A stretch of DNA of 64,000 nt from Hydractinia symbiolongicarpus (taxonomy: Eukaryota > Cnidaria > Hydrozoa > Anthoathecata > Hydractiniidae). Where the stretch lies: the NCBI RefSeq assembly GCF_029227915.1, contig NC_079887.1:27155650-27219649 (forward strand), given 5' to 3'. This document shows positions 1-11,929 of the stretch, piece by piece; the stretch's first letter is position 1, and every line of letters starts with the position of its first letter. Under the pieces are notes generated by a model. The model had not been told where the DNA came from. It ran no database searches and saw nothing but the letters and a program-made list of their open reading frames with translations. The position numbers were made by a program, and so were the translations under genes.

Positions 1-30
1 TTTTTAAAAATGATTTCATTTTTGATGAGA
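1..30 (+). repeat. Partial monomer at the left edge
   Basis: The window opens inside a monomer, in its TTTTTAAAAATGATTTC end, about 30 bases before the first CGCT anchor. This end variant (ATGATTTC instead of ATGTTTTC) marks the six-monomer family of the left third. The array therefore continues leftwards. Confidence 0.9.
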
Positions 31-811
31 CGCTGAATAAAAGAAGTTTAATCGCCGGCAAACGAAAACCCGCGATTTCCCGTAAATCCCGCGCTTGGCC
101 CGTATAGTCAAAAGTATACAAAGAAAGTACCCAGGGAGTAAACTCATTTCCCGAACGATTTTTTATATTATTTTTTTACCACTAAACGCATGGGACTTGT
201 AGTTTTCAAAAATATTTTCATATTTGATGGGACGCTGAATAAAAGAAGTTTAATCGCCGGCAAACGAAAATCCGCGATTTCCCGTAAATCCCGGACTCGG
301 CCCATATAGTCAAAAGTATACAAAGAAAGTACCCAGGGAGTAAACTCATTTCCCGAACGATTTTTTAAATTATTTTTTCACCACTAAAACGCATGAGACT
401 TGTAGTTTTTAAAAATGTTTTCATTTTTGATGAGACGCTGAAAAAAAGAAGTTTAATCGCCAGCAAACGAAAACCCGCGATTTCCCGTAAATCCCGGCTT
501 GGCCCGTATAGTCAAAAGTATACAAAGAAAGTACCCAGGGAGTAAACTCATTTCCCGAACGATTTTTTAAATTATTATTTCACCACTAAAACGCATGAGA
601 CTTGTAGTTTTTAAAAATGTTTTCATTTTTGATGAGACGCTGAATAAAAGAAGTTTAATCGCCGGCAAACGAAAACCTGCGATTTCCCTAAATCCCAGAC
701 TCGGCCCGTATAGTCAAAAGTATACAAATAAAGTACCAAGGGAGTAAACTCATTTCCAGAACGATTTTTTATATTATTTTTTTACCACTAAACGCATGAG
801 ACTTGTAGTTT

Positions 812-833
812 TCAAAAATGTTTTCATTTTTGA
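812..833 (+). other. Conserved 9-bp inverted repeat of the monomer (example)
   Basis: Arms TCAAAAATG and CATTTTTGA are perfect reverse complements separated by TTTT. This form recurs in most monomers with TTTTCAAAAATG, including 63974-63995. Monomers with TTTTTAAAAATG keep seven pairs. The ATATTTTCATATTT class loses this stem but forms the palindrome AAAATATTTT instead. It could extrude as a cruciform or form an RNA hairpin if transcribed; neither is shown. Confidence 0.7.
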
Positions 834-1212
834 TGAGACGCTGAATAAAAGCAGTTTATTCGCCGGCAAACGAAAACCTGCGATTTCCCTAAATCCGGAC
901 TCGGCCCGTATAGTCAAAAGTATACAAAGAAAGTACCCAGGGAGTAAACTCATTTCCAGAACGATTTTTTAAATTATATTTTCACCACTAAAACGCATGA
1001 GACTTGTAGTTTTTAAAAATGTTTTCATTTTTGTTGAGACGCTGAATAAAAGAAGTTTAATCGCCGGCAAACGAAAACCCGCGATTTCCCGTAAATCCCG
1101 GACTCGGCCCGTATAGTCAAAAGTATACAAAGAAAGTACCCAGGGATTAAACTCATTTCCAGAACGATTTTTTAAATTATTTTTTCACCACTACAACGCA
1201 TAAGACTTGTAG

Positions 1213-1982
1213 TTTTTAAAAATGATTTCATTTTTGATGAGACGCTGAATAAAAGAAGTTTAATCGCCGGCAAACGAAAACCCGCGATTTCCCGTAAATC
1301 CCGCGCTTGGCCCGTATAGTCAAAAGTATACAAAGAAAGTACCCAGGGAGTAAACTCATTTCCCGAACGATTTTTTATATTATTTTTTTACCACTAAACG
1401 CATGGGACTTGTAGTTTTCAAAAATATTTTCATATTTGATGGGACGCTGAATAAAAGAAGTTTAATCGCCGGCAAACGAAAATCCGCGATTTCCCGTAAA
1501 TCCCGGACTCGGCCCATATAGTCAAAAGTATACAAAGAAAGTACCCAGGGAGTAAACTCATTTCCCGAACGATTTTTTAAATTATTTTTTCACCACTAAA
1601 ACGCATGAGACTTGTAGTTTTCAAAAATGTTTTCATTTTTGATGAGACGCTGAAAAAAAGAAGTTTAATCGCCAGCAAACGAAAACCCGCGATTTCCCGT
1701 AAATCCCGGCTTGGCCCGTATAGTCAAAAGTATACAAAGAAAGTACCCAGGGAGTAAACTCATTTCCCGAACGATTTTTTAAATTATTATTTCACCACTA
1801 AAACGCATGAGACTTGTAGTTTTCAAAAATGTTTTCATTTTTGATGAGACGCTGAATAAAAGCAGTTTAATCGCCGGCAAACGAAAACCTGCGATTTCCC
1901 TAAATCCCAGACTCGGCCCGTATAGTCAAAAGTATACAAATAAAGTACCAAGGGAGTAAACTCATTTCCAGAACGATTTTTT
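1213..1982 (+). repeat. Partial fourth-family unit following copy 1 (first four monomers only)
   Basis: This repeats the first four monomers of the preceding 1,212-bp unit, but with TTTTCAAAAATG instead of TTTTTAAAAATG after the third monomer and GCAG instead of GAAG in the fourth. It diverges at about 1982, where TTTTTTAAATT replaces TTTTTTATATT. The same truncated version occurs at 13142-13911, so the break was carried along by the 11.9-kb duplication. Confidence 0.85.
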
Positions 1983-4900
1983 AAATTATTTTTTCACCAC
2001 TAAAACGCATAAGACTTCTAGTTTTTAAAAATGTTTTCATTTTTGATGAGACGCTGAATAAAAGAAGTTTAATCGCCGGCAAACAAAAACCCGCGATTTC
2101 CCGTAAATCCCGCGCTTGGCCCGTATAGTCAAAAGTATACAAAGAAAGTACCCAGGGAGTAAACTCATTTCCCGAACGATTTTTTATATTATTTTTTTAC
2201 CACTAAACGCATGAGACTTGTAGTTTTCAAAAATATTTTCATATTTGATGGGACGCTAAATAAAAGAAGTTTAATCGCCGGCAAACGAAAATCCGCGATT
2301 TCCCGTAAATCCCGGACTCGGCCCGTACAGTCAAAAGTATACAAAGAAAGTACCCAGGGAGTAAACTCATTTCCCGAACGATTTTTTAAATTATTTTTTC
2401 ACCACTAAAACGCATGAGACTTGTAGTTTTCAAAAATGTTTTCATTTTTGATGAGACGCTGAATAAAAGAAGTTTAATCGCCGGCAAACGAAAACCCGCG
2501 ATTTCCCGTAAATCCCGCGCTTGGCCCGTATAGTCAAAAGTATACAAAGAAAGTACCCAGGGAGTAAACTCATTTCCCGAACGATATTTTATATTATTTT
2601 TTTACCACTAAACGCATGAGACTTGTAGTTTTCAAAAATATTTTCATATTTGATGGGACGCTGAATAAAAGAAGTTTAATCGCCGGCAAACGAAAATCTG
2701 CGATTTCCCGTAAATCCCGGACTCGGCCCGTATAGTCAAAAGTATACAAAGAAAGTACCCAGGGAGTAAACTCATTTCCCGAACGATTTTTTAAATTATT
2801 TTTTCACCACTAAAACGCATGAGACTTGTAGTTTTCAAAAATGTTTTCATTTTTGATGAGACGCTGAATAAAAGCAGTTTAATCGCCGGCAAACGAAAAC
2901 CTGCGATTTCCCTAAATCCCGGACTCGGCCCGTATAGTCAAAAGTATACAAAGAAAGTACCCAGGGAGTAAACTCATTTCCAGAACGATTTTTTAAATTA
3001 TATTTTCACCACTAAAACGCATGAGACTTGTAGTTTTTAAAAATGTTTTCATTTTTGATGAGACGCTGAATAAAAGAAGTTTAATCGCCGGCAAACGAAA
3101 ACCCACGATTTCCCGTAAATCCCGGCTTGGCCCGTATAGTCAAAGGTATACAAAGAAAGTTCCCAGGGAGTAAACTCATTTCCCGAACGATTTTTTAAAT
3201 TATTTTTTCACCACTAAAACGCATGAGACTTGTAGTTTTCAAAAATGTTTACTTTTTTGATGAGACGCTGAATAAAAGCAGTTTAATCGCCGGCAAACGA
3301 AAACCTGCGATTTCCCTAAATCCCGGACTCGGCCCGTATAGTCAAAAGTATACAAAGAAAGTACCCAGGGAGTAAACTCATTTCCAGAACGATTTTTTAA
3401 ATTATTTTTTTACCACTAAACGTATGAGACTTGTAGTTTTCAAAAATATTTTCATATTTGATGGGACGCTGAATAAAAGAAGTTTAATCGCCGGCAAACG
3501 AAAATCCGCGATTTCCCGTAAATCCCGGACTCGGGCCGTATAGTCAAAAGTATACAAAGAAATTACCCAGGGAGTAAACTCATTTCCCGAACGATTTTTT
3601 AAATTATTTTTTCACCACTAAAACGCATGAGACTTGTAGTTTTCAAAAATGTTTTCATTTTTGATGAGACGCTGAATAAAAGCAGTTTAATCGCCGGCAA
3701 ACGAAAACCTGCGATTTCCCTAAATCCCGGACTCGGCCCGTATAGTCAAAAGTATACAAAGAAAGTACCCAGGGAGTAAACTCATTTCCAGAACGATTTT
3801 TTAAATTATATTTTCACCACTAAAACGCATGAGACTTGTAGTTTTTAAAAATGTTTTCATTTTTGATGAGACGCTGAATAAAAGAAGTTTAATCGCCGGC
3901 AAACGAAAACCCGCGATTTCCCGTAAATCCCGGCTTGGCCCGTATAGTCAAAAGTATACAAAGAAAGTACCCAGGGAGTAAACTCATTTCCCGAACGATT
4001 TTTTAAATTATTTTTTCACCACTAAAACGCATGAGACTTGTAGTTTTCAAAAATGTTTTCATTTTTGATGAGACGCTGAATAAAAGCAGTTTAACCGCCG
4101 GCAAACGAAAACCTGCGATTTCCCTAAATCCCGGACTCGGCCCGTATAGTCAAAAGTATACAAAGAAAGTACCCAGGGAGTAAACTCATTTCCCGAACGA
4201 TTTTTTAAATTATTTTTTCACCACTAAAACGCATAAGACTTGTAGTTTTTAAAAATGTTTTCATTTTTGATGAGACGCTGAATAAAAGAAGTTTAATCGC
4301 CAGCAAACGAAAACCCCCGATTTCCCGTAAATGCCGGCTCGGCCCGTATAGTCAAAAGTATACAAAGTAAGTACCCAGGGAGTAAACTCATTTCCCGAAC
4401 GATTTTTTAAATTACTTTTTCACCACTAAAACGCATGAGACTTGTAGTTTTTAAAAATGTTTTCATTTTTGATGAAACGCTGAATAAAAGAAGTTTAATT
4501 GCCGGCAAACGAAAACCTGCGATTTCCCGTAAATCCTGGACTCGGCCGAATAGTCAAAAGTATACAAAGAAAGTACCCAGGGAGTAAACTCATTTCCCAA
4601 ACGATTTTTTAAATTATTATTTCACCACTAAAACGCATGAGACTTGTAGTTTTCAAGAATGTTTTCATTTTTGATGAGACGCTGAATAAAAGCAGTTTAA
4701 TCGTCGGCAAAAGAAAACCCGCGATTTCCCGTAAATCCCGGGCTTGGCACGTATAGTCGAATGTATACAAAGAAAGTACCCTGAGAGTAAACTCATTTCC
4801 AGAACGATTTTTTAAATTATTTTTTCACCACTAAAACGCATGAGACTTGTAGTTTTCAAAAATATTTTCATATTTGATGGGACGCTGAATAAAAGAAGTT

Positions 4901-5930
4901 TAATTGCCGGCAAACAAAAATCCGCGATTTTCCGTAAATCCCGGCTTGGCCCGTATAGTCAAAAGTATACAAAGAAAGTACCCAGGGAGTAAACTCATTT
5001 CCCGAACGATTTTTTAAATTATTTTTTCACCACTAAAACGCAGGAGACTTGTAGTTGTCAAAAATGTTTTCATTTTTGATGAGACGCTGAATAAAAGGAG
5101 TTTAATCGCCGGCAAACGAAAACCTGCGATTTCCCTAAATCCCGGACTCGGCCCGTATAGTCGAATGTATACAAACAAAGTACCCTGAGAGTAAACTCAT
5201 TTCCCGAACGATTTTTTAAATTATTTTTTCACCACTAAAACGCATGAGACTTGTAGTTTTCAAAAATGTTTTCATTTTTGATGAGACGCTGAATAAAAGC
5301 AGTTTAATCGCCGGCAAACGAAAACCTGCGATTTCCCTAAATCCCGGACTCGGCCCGTATAGTCAAAAGTATACAAAGAAAGTACACAGGGAGAAAACTC
5401 ATTTCCAGAACGATTTTTTAAATTATTTTTTCACCACTAAAACGCATAAGACTTGTAGTTTTTAAAAATGTTTTCATTTTTGATGAGACGCTGAATAAAA
5501 GAATTTTAATCGCCGGCAAACAAAAACCCGCGATTTCCCGTAAATCCCGGCTTGGCCCGTATAGTCAAAAGTATACAAAGAAAGTACCCAGGGAGTAAAC
5601 TCATTTCCCGAACGATTTTTTAAATTATTTTTTCACCACTAAAACGCATGAGACTTGTAGTTTTCAAAAATGTTTTCATTTTTGATGAGACGCTGAATAA
5701 AAGCAGTTTAATCGCCGGCAAACGAAAACCTGCGATTTCCCTAAATCCCGGACTCGGCCCGTATAGTCAAAAGTATACAAAGAAAGTACCCAGGTAGTAA
5801 ACTCATTTCCAGAACGATTTTTTAAATTATTTTTTCACTACTAAAACGCATAAGACTTGTAGTTTTTAAAAGTGTTTTCTCTTTTGATGAGACGCTGAAT
5901 AAAAGAAGTTTAATCGCCGGCAAACGAAAA

Positions 5931-5964
5931 CCCGCGATTTCCCGTAAATCCCGGGCTTGGCCCG
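5931..5964 (+). other. GC-rich core with CCCG at about helical spacing (example)
   Basis: CCCG starts at 5931, 5941, 5950 and 5961, giving steps of 10, 9 and 11 bp, with A/T-rich bases between the first three. The right end is a dyad, CGGGC-TTG-GCCCG (5952-5964). The first, second and fourth CCCG are kept in most monomers; the third varies by class (CCCGGGC, CCCGGC, CCCGGAC, CCCGCGC). Confidence 0.65.
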
Positions 5965-5965
5965 T

Positions 5966-5983
5966 ATAGTCAAAAGTATACAA
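5966..5983 (+). other. GTATA/TATAC dyad following the core (example)
   Basis: GTATA and TATAC are reverse complements around GTCAAAAG, and the right part also contains the palindrome GTATAC. The variants GTCGAATG and TTCGAATG keep the arms. It is a short element, but present in nearly every full-length monomer. Confidence 0.5.
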
Positions 5984-6929
5984 AGAAAGTACCCAGGGAG
6001 TAAACTCATTTCCCGAACGATTTTTTATATTATTTTTTTACCACTAAACGCATGAGACTTGTAGTTTTCAAAAATATTTTCATATTTGATGGGACGCTGA
6101 ATAAAAGAAGTTTAATTGCCGGCAAACGAAAATCCGCGATTTCCCGTAAATCCCAGACTCGGCCCGTATAGTCAAAAGTATACAAAGAAAGTACCCAGGG
6201 AGTAAACTCATTTCCAGAACGATTTTTTAAATTATTTTTTCACCACTAAAACGCATAAGACTTGTAGTTTTTAAAAATGTTTTCATTTTTGATGAGACGC
6301 TGAATAAAAGAAGTTTAATCGCCGGCAAACGAAAACCCGCGATTTCCCGTAAATCCCGGCTTGGCCCGTATAGTCAAAAGTATACAAAGAAAGTACCCAG
6401 GGAGTAAACTCATTTCCCGAACGATTTTTTAAATTATTTTTTCACCACTAAAACGCATGAGACTTGTAGTTTTCAAAAATGTTTTCATTTTTAATGAGAC
6501 GCTGAATAAAAGCAGTTTAATCGCCGGCAAACGAAAACCTGCGATTTCCCTAAATCCCGGACTCGGCCCGTATAGTCAAAAGTATACAAAGAAAGTACCC
6601 AGGGAGTAAACTCATTTCCCGAACGATTTTTTAAATTATTTTTTCACCACTAAAACGCATGACACTTGTAGTTTTCAAAAATGTTTTCATTTTTGATGAG
6701 ACGCTGAATAAAAGCAGTTTAATCGCCGGCAAACGAAAACCTGCGATTTCCCTAAATCCCGGACTCGGCCCGTATAGTCAAAAGTATACAAAGAAAGTAC
6801 CCTGTGAGTAAACTCATTTCCAGAACGATTTTTTAAATTATTTCTTCACCACTAAAGCCCATGAGACTTGTAGTTTTTAAAAATGTTTTCATTTTTGATG
6901 AGACGCTGAATAAAAGAAGTTTAATCGCC

Positions 6930-8483
6930 GGCAAACGAAAACCCGTGATTTCCCGTAAATCCCGGCTTGGCCCGTATAGTCAAAAGTATACAAAGAAAGT
7001 ACCCAGGGAGTAAACTCATTTCCCGAACGATTTTTTAAATTATTTTTTCACCACTAAAACGCATGACACTTGTAGTTTTTAAAAATGTTTTCATTTTTGA
7101 TGAGACGCTGAATAAAAGCAGTTTAATCGCCGGCAAACGAAAACCTGTGATTTCCCTAAATCCCGGACTCGGCCCGTATAGTCAAAAGTATACAAAGAAA
7201 GTACCCAGGGAGTAAACTCATTTCCAGAACGATTTTTTAAATTATATTTTCACCACTAAAACGCATGAGACTTGTAGTTTTTAAAAATGTTTTCATTTTT
7301 GATGAGACGCTGAATAAAAGAAGTTTAATCGCCGGCAAACGAAAACCCGCGATTTCCCGTAAATCCCGGACTCGGCCCGTATAGTCAAAAGTATACAAAG
7401 AAAGTACCCAGGGATTAAACTCATTTCCAGAACGATTTTTTAAATTATTTTTTCACCACTACAACGCATAAGACTTGTAGTTTTTAAAAATGATTTCATT
7501 TTTGATGAGACGCTGAATAAAAGAAGTTTAATCGCCGGCAAACGAAAACCCGCGATTTCCCGTAAATCCCGCGCTTGGCCCGTATAGTCAAAAGTATACA
7601 AAGAAAGTACCCAGGGAGTAAACTCATTTCCCGAACGATTTTTTATATTATTTTTTTACCACTAAACGCATGAGACTTGTAGTTTTCAAAAATATTTTCA
7701 TATTTGATGGGACGCTGAATAAAAGAAGTTTAATCGCCGGCAAACGAAAACCCGTGATTTCCCGTAAATCCCGGCTTGGCCCGTATAGTCAAAAGTATAC
7801 AAAGAAAGTACCCAGGGAGTAAACTCATTTCCCGAACGATTTTTTAAATTATTTTTTCACCACTAAAACGCATGACACTTGTAGTTTTCAAAAATGTTTT
7901 CATTTTTGATGAGACGCTGAATAAAAGCAGTTTATTCGCCGGCAAACGAAAACCTGCGATTTCCCTAAATCCCGGACTCGGCCCGTATAGTCAAAAGTAT
8001 ACAAAGAAAGTACCCAGGGAGTAAACTCATTTCCAGAACGATTTTTTAAATTATATTTTCACCACTAAAACGCATGAGACTTGTAGTTTTTAAAAATGTT
8101 TTCATTTTTGATGAGACGCTGAATAAAAGAAGTTTAATCGCCGGCAAACGAAAACCCGCGATTTCCCGTAAATCCCGGACTCGGCCCGTATAGTCAAAAG
8201 TATACAAAGAAAGTACCCAGGGATTAAACTCATTTCCAGAACGATTTTTTAAATTATTTTTTCACCACTACAACGCATAAGACTTGTAGTTTTTAAAAAT
8301 GATTTCATTTTTGATGAGACGCTGAATAAAAGAAGTTTAATCGCCGGCAAACGAAAACCCGCGATTTCCCGTAAATCCCGCGCTTGGCCCGTATAATCAA
8401 AAGTATACAAAGAAAGTACCCAGGGAGTAAACTCATTTCCCGAACGATTTTTTATATTATTTTTTTACCACTAAACGCATGGG
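6930..8483 (+). repeat. Tandem four-monomer duplication, offset 809 bp
   Basis: The private variants ACCCGTGATT (6941 and 7750), GCATGACACT (7061 and 7870), and the ATGATTTC opening (7481 and 8290) all repeat 809 bp apart. The two units are about 6930-7738 and 7739-8483. The second then changes, with GCATGGG instead of GCATGAG. GCATGACACT also occurs near 6657, so the exchange used already similar neighbours. Confidence 0.8.
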
Positions 8484-9905
8484 ACTTGTAGTTTTCAAAA
8501 ATATTTTCATATTTGATGGGACGCTGAATAAAAGAAGTTTAATCGCCGGCAAACGAAAATCCGCGATTTCCCGTAAATCCCGGACTCGGCCCATATAGTC
8601 AAAAGTATACAAAGAAAGTACCCAGGGAGTAAACTCATTTCCCGAACGATTTTTTAAATTATTTTTTCACCACTAAAACGCATGAGACTTGTAGTTTTCA
8701 AAAATGTTTTCATTTTTGATGAGACGCTGAATAAAAGCAGTTTAATCGCCGGCAAACGAAAACCTGCGATTTCCTTAAATCCCGGACTCGGCCCGTATAG
8801 TCAAAAGTATACAAAGAAAGTACCCAGGGAAAAAACTCATTTCCAGAACGATTTTTTAAATTATATTTTCACCACTAAAACGCATGAGACTTGTAGTTTT
8901 TAAAAATGTTTTCATTTTTGATGAGACGCTGAAAAAAAGAAGTTTAATCGCCAGCAAACGAAAACCCGCGATTTCCCGTAAATCCCGGCTTGGCCCGTAT
9001 AGTCAAAAGTATACAAAGAAAGTACCCAGGGAGTAAACTCATTTCCCGAACGATTTTTTAAATTATTATTTCACCACTAAAACGCATGAGACTTGTAGTT
9101 TTCAAAAATGTTTTCATTTTTGATGAGACGCTGAATAAAAGCAGTTTAATCGCCGGCAAACGAAAACCTGCGATTTCCCTAAATCCCGGACTCGGCCCGT
9201 ATAGTCAAAAGTATACAAAGAAAGTACCAAGGGAGTAAACTCATTTCCAGAACGATTTTTTAAATTATTTTTTGACCACTAAAACGCATAAGACTTGTAG
9301 TTTTTAAAAATGTTTTCATTTTTGATGAGACGCTGAATAAAAGAAGTTTAATCGCCGGCAAACAAAAACCCGCGATTTCCCGTAAATCCCGCGCTTGGCC
9401 CGTATAGTCAAAAGTATACAAAGAAAGTACCCAGGGAGTAAACTCATTTCCCGAACGATTTTTTATATTATTTTTTTACCACTAAACGCATGAGACTTGT
9501 AGTTTTCAAAAATATTTTCATATTTGATGGGACGCTGAATAAAAGAAGTTTAATCGCCGGCAAACGAAAATCCGCGATTTCCCGTAAATCCCGGACTCGG
9601 CCCGTATAGTCAAAAGTATACAAAGAAAGTACCCAGGGAGTAAACTCATTTCCCGAACGATTTTTTAAATTATTTTTTCACCACTAAAACGCATGAGACT
9701 TGTAGTTTTCAAAAATGTTTTCATTTTTGATGAGACGCTGAATAAAAGAAGTTTAATCGCCGGCAAACGAAAACCCGCGATTTCCTGTAAATCCCGCGCT
9801 TGGCCCGTATAGTCAAAAGTATACAAAGAAAGTACCCAGGGAGTAAACTCATTTCCCGAACGATTTTTTATATTATTTTTTTACCACTAAACGCATGAGA
9901 CTTGT

Positions 9906-10715
9906 AGTTTTCAAAAATGTTTTCATTTTTGATGAGACGCTGAATAAAAGCAGTTTATTCGCCGGCAAACGAAAACCTGCGATTTCCCTAAATCCCGGAC
10001 TCGGCCCGTATAGTCAAAAGTATACAAAGAAAGTACCCAGGGAGTAAACTCATTTCCAGAACGATTTTTTAAATTATATTTTCACCACTAAAACGCATGA
10101 GACTTGTAGTTTTTAAAAATGTTTTCATTTTTGATGAGACGCTGAATAAAAGAAGTTTAATCGCCGGCAAACGAAAACCCGCGATTTCCCGTAAATCCCG
10201 GACTCGGCCCGTATAGTCAAAAGTATACAAAGAAAGTACCCAGGGATTAAACTCATTTCCAGAACGATTTTTTAAATTATTTTTTCACCACTACAACGCA
10301 TAAGACTTGTAGTTTTTAAAAATGTTTTCATTTTTGATGAGACGCTGAATAAAAGCAGTTTATTCGCCGGCAAACGAAAACCTGCGATTTCCCTAAATCC
10401 CGGACTCGGCCCGTATAGTCAAAAGTATACAAAGAAAGTACCCAGGGAGTAAACTCATTTCCAGAACGATTTTTTAAATTATATTTTCACCACTAAAACG
10501 CATGAGACTTGTAGTTTTTAAAAATGTTTTCATTTTTGATGAGACGCTGAATAAAAGAAGTTTAATCGCCGGCAAACGAAAACCCGCGATTTCCCGTAAA
10601 TCCCGGACTCGGCCCGTATAGTCAAAAGTATACAAAGAAAGTACCCAGGGATTAAACTCATTTCCAGAACGATTTTTTAAATTATTTTTTCACCACTACA
10701 ACGCATAAGACTTGT
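9906..10715 (+). repeat. Tandem two-monomer duplication, offset about 405 bp
   Basis: The pair of monomers CAGTTTATTCGCC plus CAGGGATTAAAC/CACTACAACGCATAAG appears at about 9906-10310 and again at 10311-10715. CAGTTTATTC starts at 9951 and 10356. This doubles the last two monomers of the left-family six-mer just before a full six-mer starts at 10718. Confidence 0.8.
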
Positions 10716-10717
10716 AG

Positions 10718-11929
10718 TTTTTAAAAATGATTTCATTTTTGATGAGACGCTGAATAAAAGAAGTTTAATCGCCGGCAAACGAAAACCCGCGATTTCCCGT
10801 AAATCCCGCGCTTGGCCCGTATAGTCAAAAGTATACAAAGAAAGTACCCAGGGAGTAAACTCATTTCCCGAACGATTTTTTATATTATTTTTTTACCACT
10901 AAACGCATGGGACTTGTAGTTTTCAAAAATATTTTCATATTTGATGGGACGCTGAATAAAAGAAGTTTAATCGCCGGCAAACGAAAATCCGCGATTTCCC
11001 GTAAATCCCGGACTCGGCCCATATAGTCAAAAGTATACAAAGAAAGTACCCAGGGAGTAAACTCATTTCCCGAACGATTTTTTAAATTATTTTTTCACCA
11101 CTAAAACGCATGAGACTTGTAGTTTTTAAAAATGTTTTCATTTTTGATGAGACGCTGAAAAAAAGAAGTTTAATCGCCAGCAAACGAAAACCCGCGATTT
11201 CCCGTAAATCCCGGCTTGGCCCGTATAGTCAAAAGTATACAAAGAAAGTACCCAGGGAGTAAACTCATTTCCCGAACGATTTTTTAAATTATTATTTCAC
11301 CACTAAAACGCATGAGACTTGTAGTTTTTAAAAATGTTTTCATTTTTGATGAGACGCTGAATAAAAGAAGTTTAATCGCCGGCAAACGAAAACCTGCGAT
11401 TTCCCTAAATCCCAGACTCGGCCCGTATAGTCAAAAGTATACAAATAAAGTACCAAGGGAGTAAACTCATTTCCAGAACGATTTTTTATATTATTTTTTT
11501 ACCACTAAACGCATGAGACTTGTAGTTTTCAAAAATGTTTTCATTTTTGATGAGACGCTGAATAAAAGCAGTTTATTCGCCGGCAAACGAAAACCTGCGA
11601 TTTCCCTAAATCCGGACTCGGCCCGTATAGTCAAAAGTATACAAAGAAAGTACCCAGGGAGTAAACTCATTTCCAGAACGATTTTTTAAATTATATTTTC
11701 ACCACTAAAACGCATGAGACTTGTAGTTTTTAAAAATGTTTTCATTTTTGTTGAGACGCTGAATAAAAGAAGTTTAATCGCCGGCAAACGAAAACCCGCG
11801 ATTTCCCGTAAATCCCGGACTCGGCCCGTATAGTCAAAAGTATACAAAGAAAGTACCCAGGGATTAAACTCATTTCCAGAACGATTTTTTAAATTATTTT
11901 TTCACCACTACAACGCATAAGACTTGTAG
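10718..11929 (+). repeat. Six-monomer higher-order repeat, left family, copy 2
   Basis: This complete 1,212-bp unit carries the full set of markers in order: GCGCTTGG, CCCATATAG, CTGAAAAAAAG, CCCAGACTCGG, TTTATTCGCC with TTTTGTTGAG, and CAGGGATTAAAC. It is followed directly by another complete copy. Confidence 0.93.

Larger units (their letters stand above)
1..1212 (+). repeat. Six-monomer higher-order repeat, left family, copy 1
   Basis: The unit opens at TTTTTAAAAATGATTTC, and the same opening recurs at 1213. Diagnostic variants occur in fixed order: a GCGCTTGG core followed by GCATGGG; CCCATATAG; CTGAAAAAAAG with GCCAGC; CCCAGACTCGG with AATAAAGTACCAAGG; TTTATTCGCC with TTTTGTTGAG; and CAGGGATTAAAC followed by CACTACAACGCATAAG. 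The same order is found at 10718 and 11930. Confidence 0.93.
1..6603 (+). repeat. Copy A of the 11,929-bp super-repeat (continues left of the window)
   Basis: Bases 1-6603 match 11930-18532 at a constant offset of 11,929 bp, about 59 monomers. Private variants coincide: the GTACAGTC core near 2328 and 14257; CAGGAGACTTGTAGTTGTC near 5041 and 16970; GTGTTTTCTCTTTTG near 5872 and 17801; and TTTTTAATGAG near 6490 and 18419. The only difference I noticed is A at 3594 against T at 15523. The match stops at 6604 (G) against 18533 (T), after which monomer types differ. Confidence 0.93.
1983..6603 (+). repeat. Satellite segment with mixed monomer classes, no simple higher-order period
   Basis: The segment contains about 23 monomers of several classes: ATATTTTCATATTTGATGGG monomers, GCAG/CCTGCG/CCCTAAAT monomers, CGGCTTGG monomers, and odd ones such as CCCCCGATTT with AAATGCCGG near 4315. 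Between about 4.2 and 5.1 kb, rare variants cluster: TTACTTTTTCACC, GATGAAACGCTG, AATCCTGGACTCGGCCGAATAG, TTCAAGAATG, GGCACGTATAGTCGAATG and CAGGAGACTTGTAGTTGTC. Nothing else is present. Confidence 0.85.
6604..10717 (+). repeat. Rest of the 11.9-kb super-unit: mosaic of left-family monomers
   Basis: This part of the super-unit has only one copy in the window. It contains fragments of the six-monomer family in rearranged order, with the ATGATTTC opening at 7481 and 8290 and the CTGAAAAAAAG/GCCAGC monomer near 8930. It also carries a four-monomer and a two-monomer tandem duplication, annotated separately. Confidence 0.85.

Noticed and set aside
2211-2408. Plus-strand frames of 65-82 codons starting MRLVVFKN (2211, 5244, 8682, 14140, 17173, 40896) or MARIVECIQRKY / MTRIVKSIQRKY (19099, 42824)
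   Set aside because: All begin at the ATGAGACTTGTAG or at the CCCGTATAGTC part of the monomer and end in the next monomer. Identical copies at an 11,929-bp spacing reflect the super-repeat, not conserved genes.
5882-5968. Hammerhead-ribozyme-like order TTGATGAG ... CGAAAA ... GTATAGTC in each monomer
   Set aside because: Hammerheads do occur in satellites, so I checked. The essential C of CUGAUGA is U here. The segment between GATGAG and CGAAA does not form a stem II (GACGC has no partner next to CGAAA). The bases after GAAA do not pair with those before GTC, so no stem III forms.
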